64,000 nt of DNA from an uncultured Pelagibacteraceae bacterium. GTDB taxonomy: Bacteria; Pseudomonadota; Alphaproteobacteria; Pelagibacterales; AG-422-B15. This document shows, one piece after another, positions 37,080 to 45,658 of this stretch. The notes below the pieces were generated by a model that worked only from the letters and a program-made list of their open reading frames with translations, made no database searches and was not told where the DNA came from. The position numbers were made by a program, and so were the translations under genes. Within the stretch, counting starts at the first letter, position 1. Each line of letters begins with the position of its first letter. The DNA lies in NCBI GenBank assembly GCA_902564025.1, contig CACEZK010000004.1, positions 1 to 64,000 of the forward strand, read 5' to 3'.

Positions 37080-37715
37080 ATGAAAATCAAGAATAAGTCC
37101 TTTTCAGATAAGAGTAAAAAATGGCTTAAAAGACATCTAGAGGATGAGTATGTAATTAAGTCCTCTAAAGATAATTTTAGATCTCGAGCGGCTTATAAGT
37201 TAATTGAAATTATTGAAAAATATAAACTTCTTGATGGCTTAGAAAAAGCTTTAGACATTGGATCTGCTCCTGGCAGTTGGAGCGAGGTACTAAAATCTCG
37301 TGGCAAAAATCTAAAAAAGATTGTGGCGTTAGATCTATTAGATATGAACCCCATAAGGAATGTGGATATATATAAAGCCGATTTCTTGTCTGATAAATGC
37401 TCAGAAATATTAGCTAAATATGACAAATTTGATCTTATAGTGTCTGATATATCACCAAATTTATCTGGAAATAAATCATCGGATTTTTTACTTTCGCTTG
37501 AATTATTAGAGAATGTTGTTGACTTTGCCCTAAAAGAATTGAATCCAGGCGGAAACATGGTTTCAAAATATTTTAGATCAGGTGATATTTCAGAAGTTAT
37601 ACTAACTTGTAAAAAACATTTTAAAAAAGTGACTTCCTTCAAGCCTAAGTCAAGTCGCAAAAAATCGAGTGAAATATACTTGATTTGTCTTGAAAAAAAA
37701 TCACCTAATGATTGA
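37080..37715 (+). CDS. rlmE: 23S rRNA 2'-O-methyltransferase, RlmE/FtsJ family
   Basis: A 211-residue methyltransferase. Phe-Arg-Ser-Arg-Ala-Ala-Tyr-Lys carries the first catalytic Lys, Asp-Ile-Gly-Ser-Ala-Pro-Gly-Ser-Trp binds SAM, Ser-Asp-Ile-Ser-Pro-Asn gives the Asp, Val-Ser-Lys-Tyr-Phe the second Lys and Ser-Ser-Glu-Ile-Tyr the Glu of the K-D-K-E tetrad. I chose ATG 37080; an upstream in-frame TTG at 37062 would add six residues. It methylates U2552 of 23S rRNA in E. coli. Confidence 0.93.
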   Translation: MKIKNKSFSDKSKKWLKRHLEDEYVIKSSKDNFRSRAAYKLIEIIEKYKLLDGLEKALDIGSAPGSWSEVLKSRGKNLKKIVALDLLDMNPIRNVDIYKADFLSDKCSEILAKYDKFDLIVSDISPNLSGNKSSDFLLSLELLENVVDFALKELNPGGNMVSKYFRSGDISEVILTCKKHFKKVTSFKPKSSRKKSSEIYLICLEKKSPND

Positions 37716-37746
37716 CATAAATTAATAAATAATTTATTTCTCAGAG

Positions 37747-39213
37747 ATGGAGCACTCCAGTATTAAAAAATCTCTCTCATTTGACGACGTTCTTATTAAA
37801 CCTGCACGATCTTCTGTGCTTCCATCTGATGTAAGTACTTTTACAAAAATTACTTCTAATATTTCATTGGGTGTTCCTCTTATATCTTCCGCAATGGACA
37901 CTGTAACTGAATACAAGTTAGCTATAGCAATTGCTCAGTCTGGTGGAATGGGGATATTACATAAAAATATGTCCATAGACGAACAGTCGCAGAATGTTTC
38001 AAAAGTGAAAAAATTTGAAACCGGAATGGTAATTGATCCACTGACGATACTACCATCGGCAACGTTAGCTGACGCTCTAGAATTAATGAAAGTCAATGAG
38101 ATTTCAGGCATACCTGTTGTTGATGAAGGTGACAAATTATTAGGTATTTTAACAAATAGAGACGTACGATTCGCAACCAATATGTCTCAAAAAATAAGTG
38201 AATTAATGACTAGTGAAAATTTGGTCACTGTCAAAGATGGAATTTCAACAGATGATGCCCAAAAATTACTACACAAGCATAGAATTGAAAAATTATTAGT
38301 TGTCGATGATAAGGGCAAATGTATTGGTTTAATTACTGTAAAAGATATAGAAAAAAGTCAACTTCATCCAAATGCTTCGAAAGATCAAAAAGGCAGGCTG
38401 ATAGTTGGAGCAGCGATTGGAGTTGGCGAAGAAGCAATTAGTAGAGCAGAACAGCTAGTTGAAGCTGGAGTAGATGTTCTTGTAGTTGATACTGCACACG
38501 GTCATTCTGAAAAAGTTATTAGCACTCTTAAAGAAATAAAATCAAAATTCTCAACTGATGTGATTGTTGGAAATGTTGCTACAAACGAAGCCACTGAGGA
38601 GCTTATTGATCAAGGAGCAGATTGCGTGAAAGTTGGAATAGGTCCAGGATCAATATGTACCACTAGAGTGGTAGCTGGAATTGGTGTACCCCAATTTTCA
38701 GCAATTTTAGATTGCGCTGAAACTGCAGCAAAAAAAGGAGTGCCGATAATTGCGGATGGTGGAATTAAATATTCTGGCGATATAGCAAAAGCCTTAGGCG
38801 CAGGAGCAAGCGGAGTTATGATCGGTTCACTCTTTGCTGGAACTGACGAGTCTCCAGGTGAGGTATATTTATTCAAGGGAAGAAGCTATAAATCATATAG
38901 AGGAATGGGATCGCTTGGCGCTATGGCCAGGGGATCTGCAGATAGGTATTTTCAAGAAGAAATAACTGAGAGCAATAAACATGTTCCTGAGGGAATCGAG
39001 GGAAGAGTTCCTTACAAAGGACCTATATCACCAATCATATACCAGCTTGTTGGAGGCCTAAAAGCATCTATGGGATACACTGGTTCAAAAGATATAGTAG
39101 AATTTAGAAAGAATGTTAAGTTTGTAGAAATTACTGGAGCAGGTCTTAAAGAAAGCCATGTACATGATGTCGATATCACAAGAGAGTCACCAAATTATCC
39201 GACAAACATATAA
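37747..39213 (+). CDS. guaB: inosine-5'-monophosphate dehydrogenase
   Basis: A 488-residue IMPDH with two CBS domains inserted at about residues 95-205 (Glu-Ile-Ser-Gly-Ile-Pro-Val-Val and Arg-Ile-Glu-Lys-Leu-Leu-Val-Val). The catalytic Cys is in [11 protein letters not shown] near 300, and the flap has Arg-Gly-Met-Gly-Ser-Leu-Gly-Ala-Met. It makes XMP, the substrate of GuaA two genes downstream. Its 3' end is 7 bases from the TPR gene. Confidence 0.97.
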   Translation: MEHSSIKKSLSFDDVLIKPARSSVLPSDVSTFTKITSNISLGVPLISSAMDTVTEYKLAIAIAQSGGMGILHKNMSIDEQSQNVSKVKKFETGMVIDPLTILPSATLADALELMKVNEISGIPVVDEGDKLLGILTNRDVRFATNMSQKISELMTSENLVTVKDGISTDDAQKLLHKHRIEKLLVVDDKGKCIGLITVKDIEKSQLHPNASKDQKGRLIVGAAIGVGEEAISRAEQLVEAGVDVLVVDTAHGHSEKVISTLKEIKSKFSTDVIVGNVATNEATEELIDQGADCVKVGIGPGSICTTRVVAGIGVPQFSAILDCAETAAKKGVPIIADGGIKYSGDIAKALGAGASGVMIGSLFAGTDESPGEVYLFKGRSYKSYRGMGSLGAMARGSADRYFQEEITESNKHVPEGIEGRVPYKGPISPIIYQLVGGLKASMGYTGSKDIVEFRKNVKFVEITGAGLKESHVHDVDITRESPNYPTNI

Positions 39214-39220
39214 ATGTGTT

Positions 39221-39619
39221 ATGAAAATACTCTTGGTAACAGTTATTTGTATTTTGCCAACAAGTATATTTGCCTCAAATAGTTTTTACACATCAGCACT
39301 AAATGGTTTTAGTGAAGAAAATTTTGAAAAAGCAATAAAGTATCTGGAAAAAGATATTGTTTTTAATCCCAAATCATCTGAGTCTTATATTTTGTTAGGC
39401 AAATCATATGAGGGTTTAGAAGATAAGAATAATGCTCTTAAATATTACGAAATTGCCTTTACGCTTGTTCCACATAATCTTGAGCTCAACTTTTTAATAG
39501 GGAAAGTATCTTATGAATTAGGGTTAATTCAGCAATACGCTGAGCAAATATCTAATCTGGAAATATTATGTGATGCTTCATGTGAAGAAATTACCAGATT
39601 AAAAGATTTGGCGGAATAA
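39221..39619 (+). CDS. exported TPR protein
   Basis: A 132-residue protein with a signal peptide (about 1-18, ending Ile-Phe-Ala-Ser) and two tetratricopeptide repeats (Glu-Asn-Phe-Glu-Lys-Ala-Ile-Lys-Tyr-Leu, then Asn-Ala-Leu-Lys-Tyr-Tyr). A Cys-Asp-Ala-Ser-Cys pair near the C-terminus may form a disulfide. I placed the start at ATG 39221; an earlier in-frame ATG at 39158 lies inside guaB. Small TPR proteins of this kind between guaB and guaA act as protein scaffolds; the partner is unknown. Confidence 0.75.
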   Translation: MKILLVTVICILPTSIFASNSFYTSALNGFSEENFEKAIKYLEKDIVFNPKSSESYILLGKSYEGLEDKNNALKYYEIAFTLVPHNLELNFLIGKVSYELGLIQQYAEQISNLEILCDASCEEITRLKDLAE

Positions 39620-39624
39620 ATAGA

Positions 39625-41163
39625 ATGATATTCATTGTTGATTTCGGATCTCAAGTAACACAGTTAATAGCAAGAAGAGTAAGAGAAGCTGGAGTCTATT
39701 GTGAAATTGTGTCAAGAAAATCACTTTATAAGCAAATACTTAAAAGAGACTGTTCAGGAATAGTTTTCTCAGGGGGTCCAGCAAGTGTTCATAAGTCAAA
39801 TACTCCAAAAATAGATAAAAGAATATTTAATTTAAATATTCCAATATTGGGAATTTGCTATGGTATGCAATTATTATGTTACCAACTTGGTGGGAAAGTT
39901 AAAATTTCAAAAAAAAGAGAATTTGGTAGAACTCTAATAAAGCCATCAAAAAAAAGTATTTTATTTTCAGGATTTAGAAAAGGCAAGAATTCAAATTATG
40001 TATGGATGAGTCATGGAGATGAGGTTATTAGTCTACCAAAAGATTTTAGAAGCATTGCATCAAGTTCAAATACGAAGTTTGCAGCAGTCGAAAATAAAAA
40101 AAAATCTTATTACGGCCTGCAGTTCCATCCAGAAGTAGTTCATACACCCAGTGGTCACAAGATAATCGAAAATTTTATATTCAAAATTTGTAAGGTAAAA
40201 AGAAACTGGAGTATGAAAAATCATTTAAGAAATCAGATTACTGAAATTCAAAATTCAGTTCATAAAGATCAGGTAATTTGTGGATTGTCGGGTGGAGTGG
40301 ATAGTACTGTTACTGCAGCAATAATATCAAAAGCTATAAATAAGCAATTAATATGTATTTATGTTGATACAGGTTTAATGAGACTAAATGAAACAAAAGA
40401 GGTAGTAAAAATGTTTAAAAAGCATTTTAAATCTCGCTTAATAGTTAAAGACTCAAGTCAAACATTTATAAAAGCCTTAAAGGGTTTCAAAGATCCAGAA
40501 AAAAAGAGAAAAATAATAGGCAATCTATTTATTAAAATATTTAACCAAGAGGCAAATAAAATAAAACGTGCAAAATATTTAGCTCAAGGAACAATATATC
40601 CTGATGTGATTGAAAGTCAGAGCTTTCACGGAGGCCCTACATCAGTCATTAAATCACATCATAATGTTGGAGGTTTGCCAAAAAGAATGAAGCTAAAGCT
40701 TGTAGAGCCTTTAAGAGAACTTTTTAAGGATGAAGTTAGAAAATTAGGACTAGAGATGAAGTTGCCAAAAAAATTCATTAATAGGCATCCATTTCCAGGT
40801 CCAGGATTAGGAATAAGAATACTTGGTGAAGTGACAGCAAATAGAGTGAGTATTTTGCAAGAAGCAGATAACATATACATCGAGGAAATTAAAAAAGCAG
40901 GTTTATATGACGATATATGGCAGGCATTTGCAGTTTTGATGCCCGTTAAAACTGTTGGAGTTATGGGCGATCATAGATCGTATGAACAAGTTTGTGGATT
41001 AAGGGCTGTTACATCTGTTGATGGAATGACCGCAGATTTTTATCCTTTTGAAAGTGAATTTTTGAGCAAAGTTTCAACAAGAATAATAAATGAGGTAAAA
41101 GGTATCAATAGAGTAGTATATGATACAACATCTAAACCTCCTGGAACAATTGAGTGGGAATGA
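39625..41163 (+). CDS. guaA: GMP synthase (glutamine-hydrolysing)
   Basis: A 512-residue enzyme. The class I amidotransferase domain has Gly-Ile-Cys78-Tyr-Gly-Met-Gln and Gln-Phe-His-Pro-Glu-Val near 167; the ATP pyrophosphatase has Gly-Leu-Ser-Gly-Gly-Val-Asp-Ser near 223; the C-terminal dimer domain ends in the canonical Pro-Pro-Gly-Thr-Ile-Glu-Trp-Glu. It converts XMP to GMP. Its stop overlaps the following SRPBCC start by 4 bases. Confidence 0.97.
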   Translation: MIFIVDFGSQVTQLIARRVREAGVYCEIVSRKSLYKQILKRDCSGIVFSGGPASVHKSNTPKIDKRIFNLNIPILGICYGMQLLCYQLGGKVKISKKREFGRTLIKPSKKSILFSGFRKGKNSNYVWMSHGDEVISLPKDFRSIASSSNTKFAAVENKKKSYYGLQFHPEVVHTPSGHKIIENFIFKICKVKRNWSMKNHLRNQITEIQNSVHKDQVICGLSGGVDSTVTAAIISKAINKQLICIYVDTGLMRLNETKEVVKMFKKHFKSRLIVKDSSQTFIKALKGFKDPEKKRKIIGNLFIKIFNQEANKIKRAKYLAQGTIYPDVIESQSFHGGPTSVIKSHHNVGGLPKRMKLKLVEPLRELFKDEVRKLGLEMKLPKKFINRHPFPGPGLGIRILGEVTANRVSILQEADNIYIEEIKKAGLYDDIWQAFAVLMPVKTVGVMGDHRSYEQVCGLRAVTSVDGMTADFYPFESEFLSKVSTRIINEVKGINRVVYDTTSKPPGTIEWE

Positions 41164-41639
41164 TGCGTACGCTAAAAATCAGCACCTATTTAGCAGCAGA
41201 TTTAGAGACAGTTAAGAGTTATTTAATGACGCCAGCGTTGCTCAATTACGTGTCGGCTGGCTTAATGAAATTCTATCCTATTGAGCCAAGTTCCTTTTCG
41301 TCAAAATGGGTTGAGAGGCAGTTCTCCATAAAAATGTTCGCATTTCATTTTTTACCCATCGGAAAACAAATTATAGGTATAGAATTTCCACAAAAATCCG
41401 ATCATTGGGTTCTCAGAGATAATGGAAGTGGTTCTATAGCAAAAACTTGGGATCATCTAATTTTTTTAGAATCGGAGGGAGGCGGAACTCGATATACAGA
41501 TGAGGTTTCTATCGATGCTGGTCTTTTCACATTACCAATCTATATCTACGCATTCATTTTTTACTCCTATAGACAAATGCGATGGCGGAAACTAGTAAAT
41601 CTCAATTTTAGGCCTCTGAATGATCAACTAATCGAGTAG
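41160..41639 (+). CDS. SRPBCC/START-like domain protein
   Basis: A 159-residue protein with the start of a SRPBCC helix-grip fold: Lys-Ile-Ser-Thr-Tyr-Leu-Ala-Ala-Asp, a middle Asp-His-Trp-Val-Leu-Arg-Asp strand, Thr-Trp-Asp-His and Thr-Asp-Glu-Val, then a hydrophobic C-terminal helix with aromatic residues. Proteins of this fold bind a hydrophobic ligand. ATGATG at 41160-41165 overlaps the guaA stop by 4 bases; a GTG at 41154 is also in frame. The function is not clear. Confidence 0.65.
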   Translation: MMRTLKISTYLAADLETVKSYLMTPALLNYVSAGLMKFYPIEPSSFSSKWVERQFSIKMFAFHFLPIGKQIIGIEFPQKSDHWVLRDNGSGSIAKTWDHLIFLESEGGGTRYTDEVSIDAGLFTLPIYIYAFIFYSYRQMRWRKLVNLNFRPLNDQLIE

Positions 41640-41652
41640 ATGTTGCTGGGAA

Positions 41653-41832
41653 ATGGTGGAAAACAAAGCAAAAAAATCGATCGTCAAAGAGGAAAAAGTA
41701 AAGAAAGAAAATCTTGAACAACTTAAAGAATCTAAAGAGTATAAACTTAAAAACTTGAAAGACTTTTACGAAAAAGAGTTAATTTCTAAAGAGGTTTATG
41801 AAAAAAGACAATTAGAAATTCTTTCAGAATAA
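41653..41832 (+). CDS. 59-residue protein with SHOCT-like C-terminus
   Basis: This small ORF starts at ATG 41653 after CTGGGA and ends with TAA at 41832. The N-terminal half is Lys/Glu-rich. The C-terminal half (residues 31-57) has the SHOCT pattern: Leu-Lys-x-Leu-x-x-Phe-Tyr-Glu-Lys, a Leu-Ile-Ser-Lys-Glu-x-Tyr-Glu turn and a final Leu-Glu-Ile-Leu. SHOCT helices are short oligomerisation or regulatory tails, usually at the C-terminus of larger proteins. Here it stands alone, 13 bases after the SRPBCC gene. Confidence 0.6.
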   Translation: MVENKAKKSIVKEEKVKKENLEQLKESKEYKLKNLKDFYEKELISKEVYEKRQLEILSE

Positions 41833-41868
41833 AAAAGGACCTTAAAATGGTCAACTAGCTTAGTTAAT

Positions 41869-42003
41869 ATGGATCAAAAACAGCTGAAAATAAGAGAAAA
41901 GGGGCAAAACTCAGTAACTAACTTTCAACTAAGTAAATTTTATCGCCCTGAAAGTACTGATGTTAAAGGGTTTTCATATATTGGTACTATTGAGTGGGAA
42001 TAA
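41869..42003 (+). CDS. 44-codon ORF ending GTIEWE, possible small protein or remnant
   Basis: ATG 41869 to TAA 42003 is open and ends 3 bases before the next gene. Its last six residues, Gly-Thr-Ile-Glu-Trp-Glu, equal the conserved end of GuaA, and ATTGAGTGGGAAT is identical in both places (41150-41162 and 41990-42002). The rest shows no GuaA similarity, and there is no strong ribosome site. It could be a tiny gene, a leader peptide for the next gene, or a relic of a small duplication. Confidence 0.3.
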   Translation: MDQKQLKIREKGQNSVTNFQLSKFYRPESTDVKGFSYIGTIEWE

Positions 42004-42006
42004 TAT

Positions 42007-42768
42007 ATGAAAGCACGTCTACCAAATTTCTTTTCAGTTAAACAAGCAAAAGATTTAGTAAGGGTTGGACGAGATTACGATGGAGGGTATCTTGTTTCAG
42101 AGTCGGACATAAAGCAATCCGAACTATTAATAGGATTAGGTATTTGTGATGATTGGAGTTTCGAAGAAGATTTTTTAAGTCGAAAAAATGTTTTAATTTA
42201 TGCATATGATGCAAGTGTGAGTGAAATATATTTTTTCAAACAACTTATTAAGTCACTAATTAGAATTGACAATTTGAAAATATTTGTGAATTGGATAAAG
42301 GTAATTATTAAATATAAAAAATTTTTTTCACAAACTAACGTTCACCATATTCAAAAATTTGTAGGATTAAACTCTGAAAGCGAAGAGCATTGCACATTTT
42401 TGGATGTATTAAATAAAACAGACAGTAAAAAAATTTTTTTAAAGATTGATATAGAAGGTTCTGAGTACCGCTTTTTAAATGATATCATTGATAATGAAGA
42501 TAGAATTACTGGAATGGTGATTGAACTGCATGATTGTGATGTTCATTTAAAAGAAATAGAACGATTTGTTAATCAATTCAAACTGAATTTAGTTCATGTT
42601 CATGCCAATAATTACTCTCCAATAAGATCAGATGATGACTTGCCGATAGTTTTGGAGTTAACTTTTAGTAGATATGCCGAATTTTCTATTGACTATAAAT
42701 TGCCTCACGAGTTAGATATGCCAAATAACAGAAATGCTTCAGATTATGAACTTTTATTAAATAAATAA
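42007..42768 (+). CDS. FkbM-like methyltransferase
   Basis: A 253-residue protein. Arg-Val-Gly-Arg-Asp-Tyr-Asp-Gly-Gly-Tyr-Leu-Val near residue 19 and Leu-Ile-Gly-Leu-Gly-Ile near 41 begin the SAM-binding fold; Leu-Lys-Ile-Asp-Ile-Glu-Gly-Ser-Glu-Tyr near 148 is the FkbM signature. Such enzymes methylate hydroxyl groups on sugars or polyketides. A set of other sugar genes is absent, so the substrate is unknown. It starts 3 bases after the GTIEWE ORF. Confidence 0.75.
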   Translation: MKARLPNFFSVKQAKDLVRVGRDYDGGYLVSESDIKQSELLIGLGICDDWSFEEDFLSRKNVLIYAYDASVSEIYFFKQLIKSLIRIDNLKIFVNWIKVIIKYKKFFSQTNVHHIQKFVGLNSESEEHCTFLDVLNKTDSKKIFLKIDIEGSEYRFLNDIIDNEDRITGMVIELHDCDVHLKEIERFVNQFKLNLVHVHANNYSPIRSDDDLPIVLELTFSRYAEFSIDYKLPHELDMPNNRNASDYELLLNK

Positions 42769-42793
42769 TCCTTTATGATATAATATCTCTATT

Positions 42794-42839
42794 ATATTAG
42801 CCTTCTTTACGCGGGTTCTAGCTTTGTGCTAATATTAGC
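42794..42839 (+). other. structured leader or inverted repeat upstream of the transglutaminase-like gene
   Basis: ATATTAGC (42794-42801) pairs with GCTAATAT (42828-42835) across a 26-base loop, and GCTAATATTAGC (42828-42839) is itself a perfect 12-base palindrome, so two alternative structures are possible. A TATAAT lies at 42779-42784 just upstream. It may be an RNA leader, an operator or a terminator-like element; I cannot name a known family. Confidence 0.35.
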
Positions 42840-42877
42840 TTAAAATCAATTTTAATTTATTAATTTATGGAGGCCAA

Positions 42878-43573
42878 TTGAGTAATACTTTTAATAAGAC
42901 TTTATTTGGTATTATTTTATTGCCTGCTTGTATTATATCAATTTACATAGTGCTTGCATTATCGGTTGATAATTCCCTATCAAGTGATGACATTATCGCA
43001 ATAAAGTCTATAGGCGTTGAATTAGAATGTAAAAAAACTGATGGACAATTTGATAGAGAGCTTACATGCATTTCAGCAATACAACGAGCTGTTCAAAGCA
43101 TAAAAGACGAGAGATGTGCAATGGCAAGTGAAATTATTGAGCCATTAGAATTTCTAAAAAGAAATTATGGATGTTGTTACGATAGAGCGAGGTTTATCGA
43201 AAAAGCAGCTCGATATTTTGGCTTTGAAACAAGACACGTCTTTTTAATTCAACCAGCATACGGTATATCTGCAACAAATATGTTGCCACTTAAGCAGGCA
43301 TCACATGCAGCATCAGAAATATTGACTTCTAAAGGCTGGATTGGCGTTGACTCAAATAGATCATTCATATTAATCAATTCTGGTCAGGAACCTGTAACCT
43401 ACCGTGAAGCTATCAACGTTATTGAAAAATACCCCATGATGCATCCACGGGAGTTTTTTACAAAAGATATCGATATAATTTATGGTCTTTACTCAAGACA
43501 TGGTAATTTTCATGGAAGAAACTTCCCTGGACCAGAGTATGTTTTTTCAGAATTATCATGGAATTGGAGATAA
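42878..43573 (+). CDS. membrane-anchored transglutaminase-like protein
   Basis: A 231-residue protein with one N-terminal membrane helix (about 10-28). Tyr-Gly-Cys-Cys-Tyr-Asp-Arg-Ala-Arg near residue 105, Ser-His-Ala-Ala near 146, and Gly-Val-Asp-Ser near 161 give a Cys-His-Asp triad in the order of transglutaminase-like cysteine peptidases; Phe-Gly-Phe-Glu-Thr-Arg-His-Val between them is also typical. It should act on proteins or peptides at the periplasmic face. The start is TTG at 42878, set by a strong GGAGG seven bases upstream. Unrelated functions cannot be excluded. Confidence 0.7.
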   Translation: MSNTFNKTLFGIILLPACIISIYIVLALSVDNSLSSDDIIAIKSIGVELECKKTDGQFDRELTCISAIQRAVQSIKDERCAMASEIIEPLEFLKRNYGCCYDRARFIEKAARYFGFETRHVFLIQPAYGISATNMLPLKQASHAASEILTSKGWIGVDSNRSFILINSGQEPVTYREAINVIEKYPMMHPREFFTKDIDIIYGLYSRHGNFHGRNFPGPEYVFSELSWNWR

Positions 43574-43585
43574 TTATCAATTTAG

Positions 43586-44104
43586 ATGAATAACTTATTT
43601 CTAAAAATATTAAATTTTTTTAAATCAATATTTAACTTTAATCTAGCTGATTTCAGCTGGATTAAGACATCTAAATTTATTGAATTAGATAATATTGATG
43701 TAACTGAAGACCCTGTAAGACCTGAACTTGATGTAAAATGGAGAACCTCACACGATAGAAAAATTTATGGTCTAGAATACAATAATCAAATAGAGGGCAT
43801 TATGTGTTTGGCGTTTACTAAGGACGTTCCTCAATCAGTAAGAGAATTAGATTTGATGAGCCGCTTGGCAGTTTATGAGCAAAATGCGGATACAATTATT
43901 GCTTACACAGTATGGTCTCGTAAAAAAGGGGCGGGACGAAAAATCATGGAAGAGGCTTTAAAATTTGGCAAGGAAATGGGATACAAAAGAATAGTTACAC
44001 TTTCTCCATTAACGCCTATGGCAACGCACTACCATATAAGAAATGGAGCTAAATTATTGGGGCACAATCCTACAACTCAAAATTTTGAATATAAGATTCA
44101 ATAA
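43586..44104 (+). CDS. GNAT-like acetyltransferase domain protein
   Basis: A 172-residue protein. Its C-terminal half has Arg-Lys-Lys-Gly-Ala-Gly-Arg-Lys-Ile-Met (near 112-121), resembling the acetyl-CoA-binding Arg/Gln-x-x-Gly-x-Gly/Ala loop, followed by a helix, a Ile-Val-Thr-Leu-Ser-Pro strand, and Ala-x-His-Tyr-x-x-Arg-Asn-Gly-Ala, as in GNAT enzymes. The N-terminal 20 residues are hydrophobic-aromatic and may be amphipathic. It is 12 bases after the transglutaminase-like gene, so the two are probably cotranscribed. Substrate unknown. Confidence 0.65.
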   Translation: MNNLFLKILNFFKSIFNFNLADFSWIKTSKFIELDNIDVTEDPVRPELDVKWRTSHDRKIYGLEYNNQIEGIMCLAFTKDVPQSVRELDLMSRLAVYEQNADTIIAYTVWSRKKGAGRKIMEEALKFGKEMGYKRIVTLSPLTPMATHYHIRNGAKLLGHNPTTQNFEYKIQ

Positions 44105-44151
44105 ATTCGGTTGGTATGGAAAGTCAAATTATTTAGACTATATTTCATTTT

Positions 44152-45582
44152 ATGCCCAAAAAAGATATTAATATTTTCTGGTTTAGACAAGATTTACGAC
44201 TATCAGACAATCCTGGATTGTATAATTCGATTAAAAATGGGGCAACGTTGCCAATTTTTATATTTGATGATGAAAACTCGAAAGAACATATAAATGGTTC
44301 TGCTAGTAAATGGTGGCTTCACCATTCATTAATTGCTCTAAAACAATCTTTAGATAATAATTTGAGTTTATATAGAGGTGATCCAAAGAACATCTTAATT
44401 AAACTTACTGAAACTTATAATGTTAAAGAGATATTTTGGAATAGATGTTATGAACCGTGGCGAATAAAAAGAGACAAAAAAATTAAAAGTTTTTTTGATG
44501 ACAAAGAAATAAGCGTGAACACATATAATGGATCTCTTCTTTGGGAACCTTGGAATGTGGTCAAAAATGATGGTACTCCATATAAGGTATTTACTCCTTA
44601 CTACAGAAAAGGTTGTTTGAATTCTGAAATGCCAAGAACACCAATACAAAAACCCAAGTTAGACAATTTACTGTTTGATAAGATGAACAGTATTAGTATA
44701 GATGATCTGGAACTAATGCCAGAACACAACTGGCATGTTGCGATGGAAAAACTATGGATTCCAGGAGAGAAAGGCGCCCATAATAAAATTGATGTTTTTA
44801 TAAAAGAAGGCCTTGCTAACTATAAAGATGGTAGGAATTTTCCATCTGGAAACAATGTTTCGCAACTTTCACCTCATTTACATTTTGGAGAGGTATCACC
44901 AAACCAAGTTTGGTATCGATCAAAAACCCAAGAAGGAAAAAAAGAAATTAAAAGAGATTTGGATCATTTTTTAAGTGAACTTGGATGGAGGGAGTTTTCT
45001 TTCAATCTTTTGTATCACTTCCCAACTTTACCAAAAGAAAATCTTCAAAAGAAATTTGATAAATTTCCTTGGGACAAAAATAAAGATGCATTAAAGAAAT
45101 GGCAAAAAGGACTAACAGGGTATCCAATAGTAGACGCTGGTATGAGGGAACTGTGGCAGACAGGGTATATGCATAATCGTTTGAGAATGGTTGTAGGTTC
45201 ATTTTTAGTCAAAAATTTATTGTTGCATTGGCACCACGGCGAGAGATGGTTCTGGGATTGTTTAGTTGATGCCGATCTAGCTAATAATAGTGCAGGATGG
45301 CAATGGATTGCAGGCTCAGGAGCGGATGCAGCACCTTATTTTAGAATATTTAATCCTGTCATGCAGGGGCAGAAATTTGATCCAGATGGCAAATATACAA
45401 AAAAATATATTCCTGAACTAAAGGATATGCCAAATAAGTATTTATTTAATCCTTGGGAGGCACCTAAGGATATCTTAAACTCGGCAAATGTTAAACTTGG
45501 TAAAGATTATCCAATGCCAATTGTCGAGATCGGTTCCTCTAGACAAAAAGCTTTGGAAGCGTTCGCTACTACTAAAAGTTAA
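44152..45582 (+). CDS. phrB: deoxyribodipyrimidine photolyase
   Basis: A 476-residue photolyase. The N-terminal antenna domain starts Phe-Trp-Phe-Arg-Gln-Asp-Leu-Arg-Leu-Ser-Asp-Asn near residue 9; the FAD domain has Ser-Gln-Leu-Ser-Pro-His-Leu-His-Phe-Gly near 240, Trp-Arg-Glu-Phe near 280, and Asp-Ala-Asp-Leu-Ala-Asn-Asn-x-x-Gly-Trp-Gln-Trp near 372 followed by Arg-Ile-Phe-Asn-Pro. It repairs cyclobutane pyrimidine dimers with blue light, fitting a sunlit habitat. Confidence 0.95.
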   Translation: MPKKDINIFWFRQDLRLSDNPGLYNSIKNGATLPIFIFDDENSKEHINGSASKWWLHHSLIALKQSLDNNLSLYRGDPKNILIKLTETYNVKEIFWNRCYEPWRIKRDKKIKSFFDDKEISVNTYNGSLLWEPWNVVKNDGTPYKVFTPYYRKGCLNSEMPRTPIQKPKLDNLLFDKMNSISIDDLELMPEHNWHVAMEKLWIPGEKGAHNKIDVFIKEGLANYKDGRNFPSGNNVSQLSPHLHFGEVSPNQVWYRSKTQEGKKEIKRDLDHFLSELGWREFSFNLLYHFPTLPKENLQKKFDKFPWDKNKDALKKWQKGLTGYPIVDAGMRELWQTGYMHNRLRMVVGSFLVKNLLLHWHHGERWFWDCLVDADLANNSAGWQWIAGSGADAAPYFRIFNPVMQGQKFDPDGKYTKKYIPELKDMPNKYLFNPWEAPKDILNSANVKLGKDYPMPIVEIGSSRQKALEAFATTKS

Positions 45583-45658
45583 TTATTAAATTAATTTTTA
45601 TAAATTGATCTAAGCAAAGTTTTTGCCACAAAAGTATAATCATGTATAGTCTGTACTT

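Noticed and set aside
37717-37746. AAATTA...TAATTT inverted repeat between rlmE and guaB as a terminator
   Set aside because: The stem is six A-T pairs without a T-run; expected by chance in this DNA.
41150-42003. A guaA pseudogene downstream of guaA
   Set aside because: Only the last 13 bases match; the remainder of the 44-codon ORF shows no GuaA similarity, so a true pseudogene is not supported.
42801-42830. tRNA-like GGTTCTA string upstream of the transglutaminase-like gene
   Set aside because: No acceptor or anticodon stems can be formed around it; the region is better seen as a leader or inverted repeat.
44111-44293. 60-codon ORF before photolyase
   Set aside because: It overlaps the photolyase start in another frame and lacks domain features.
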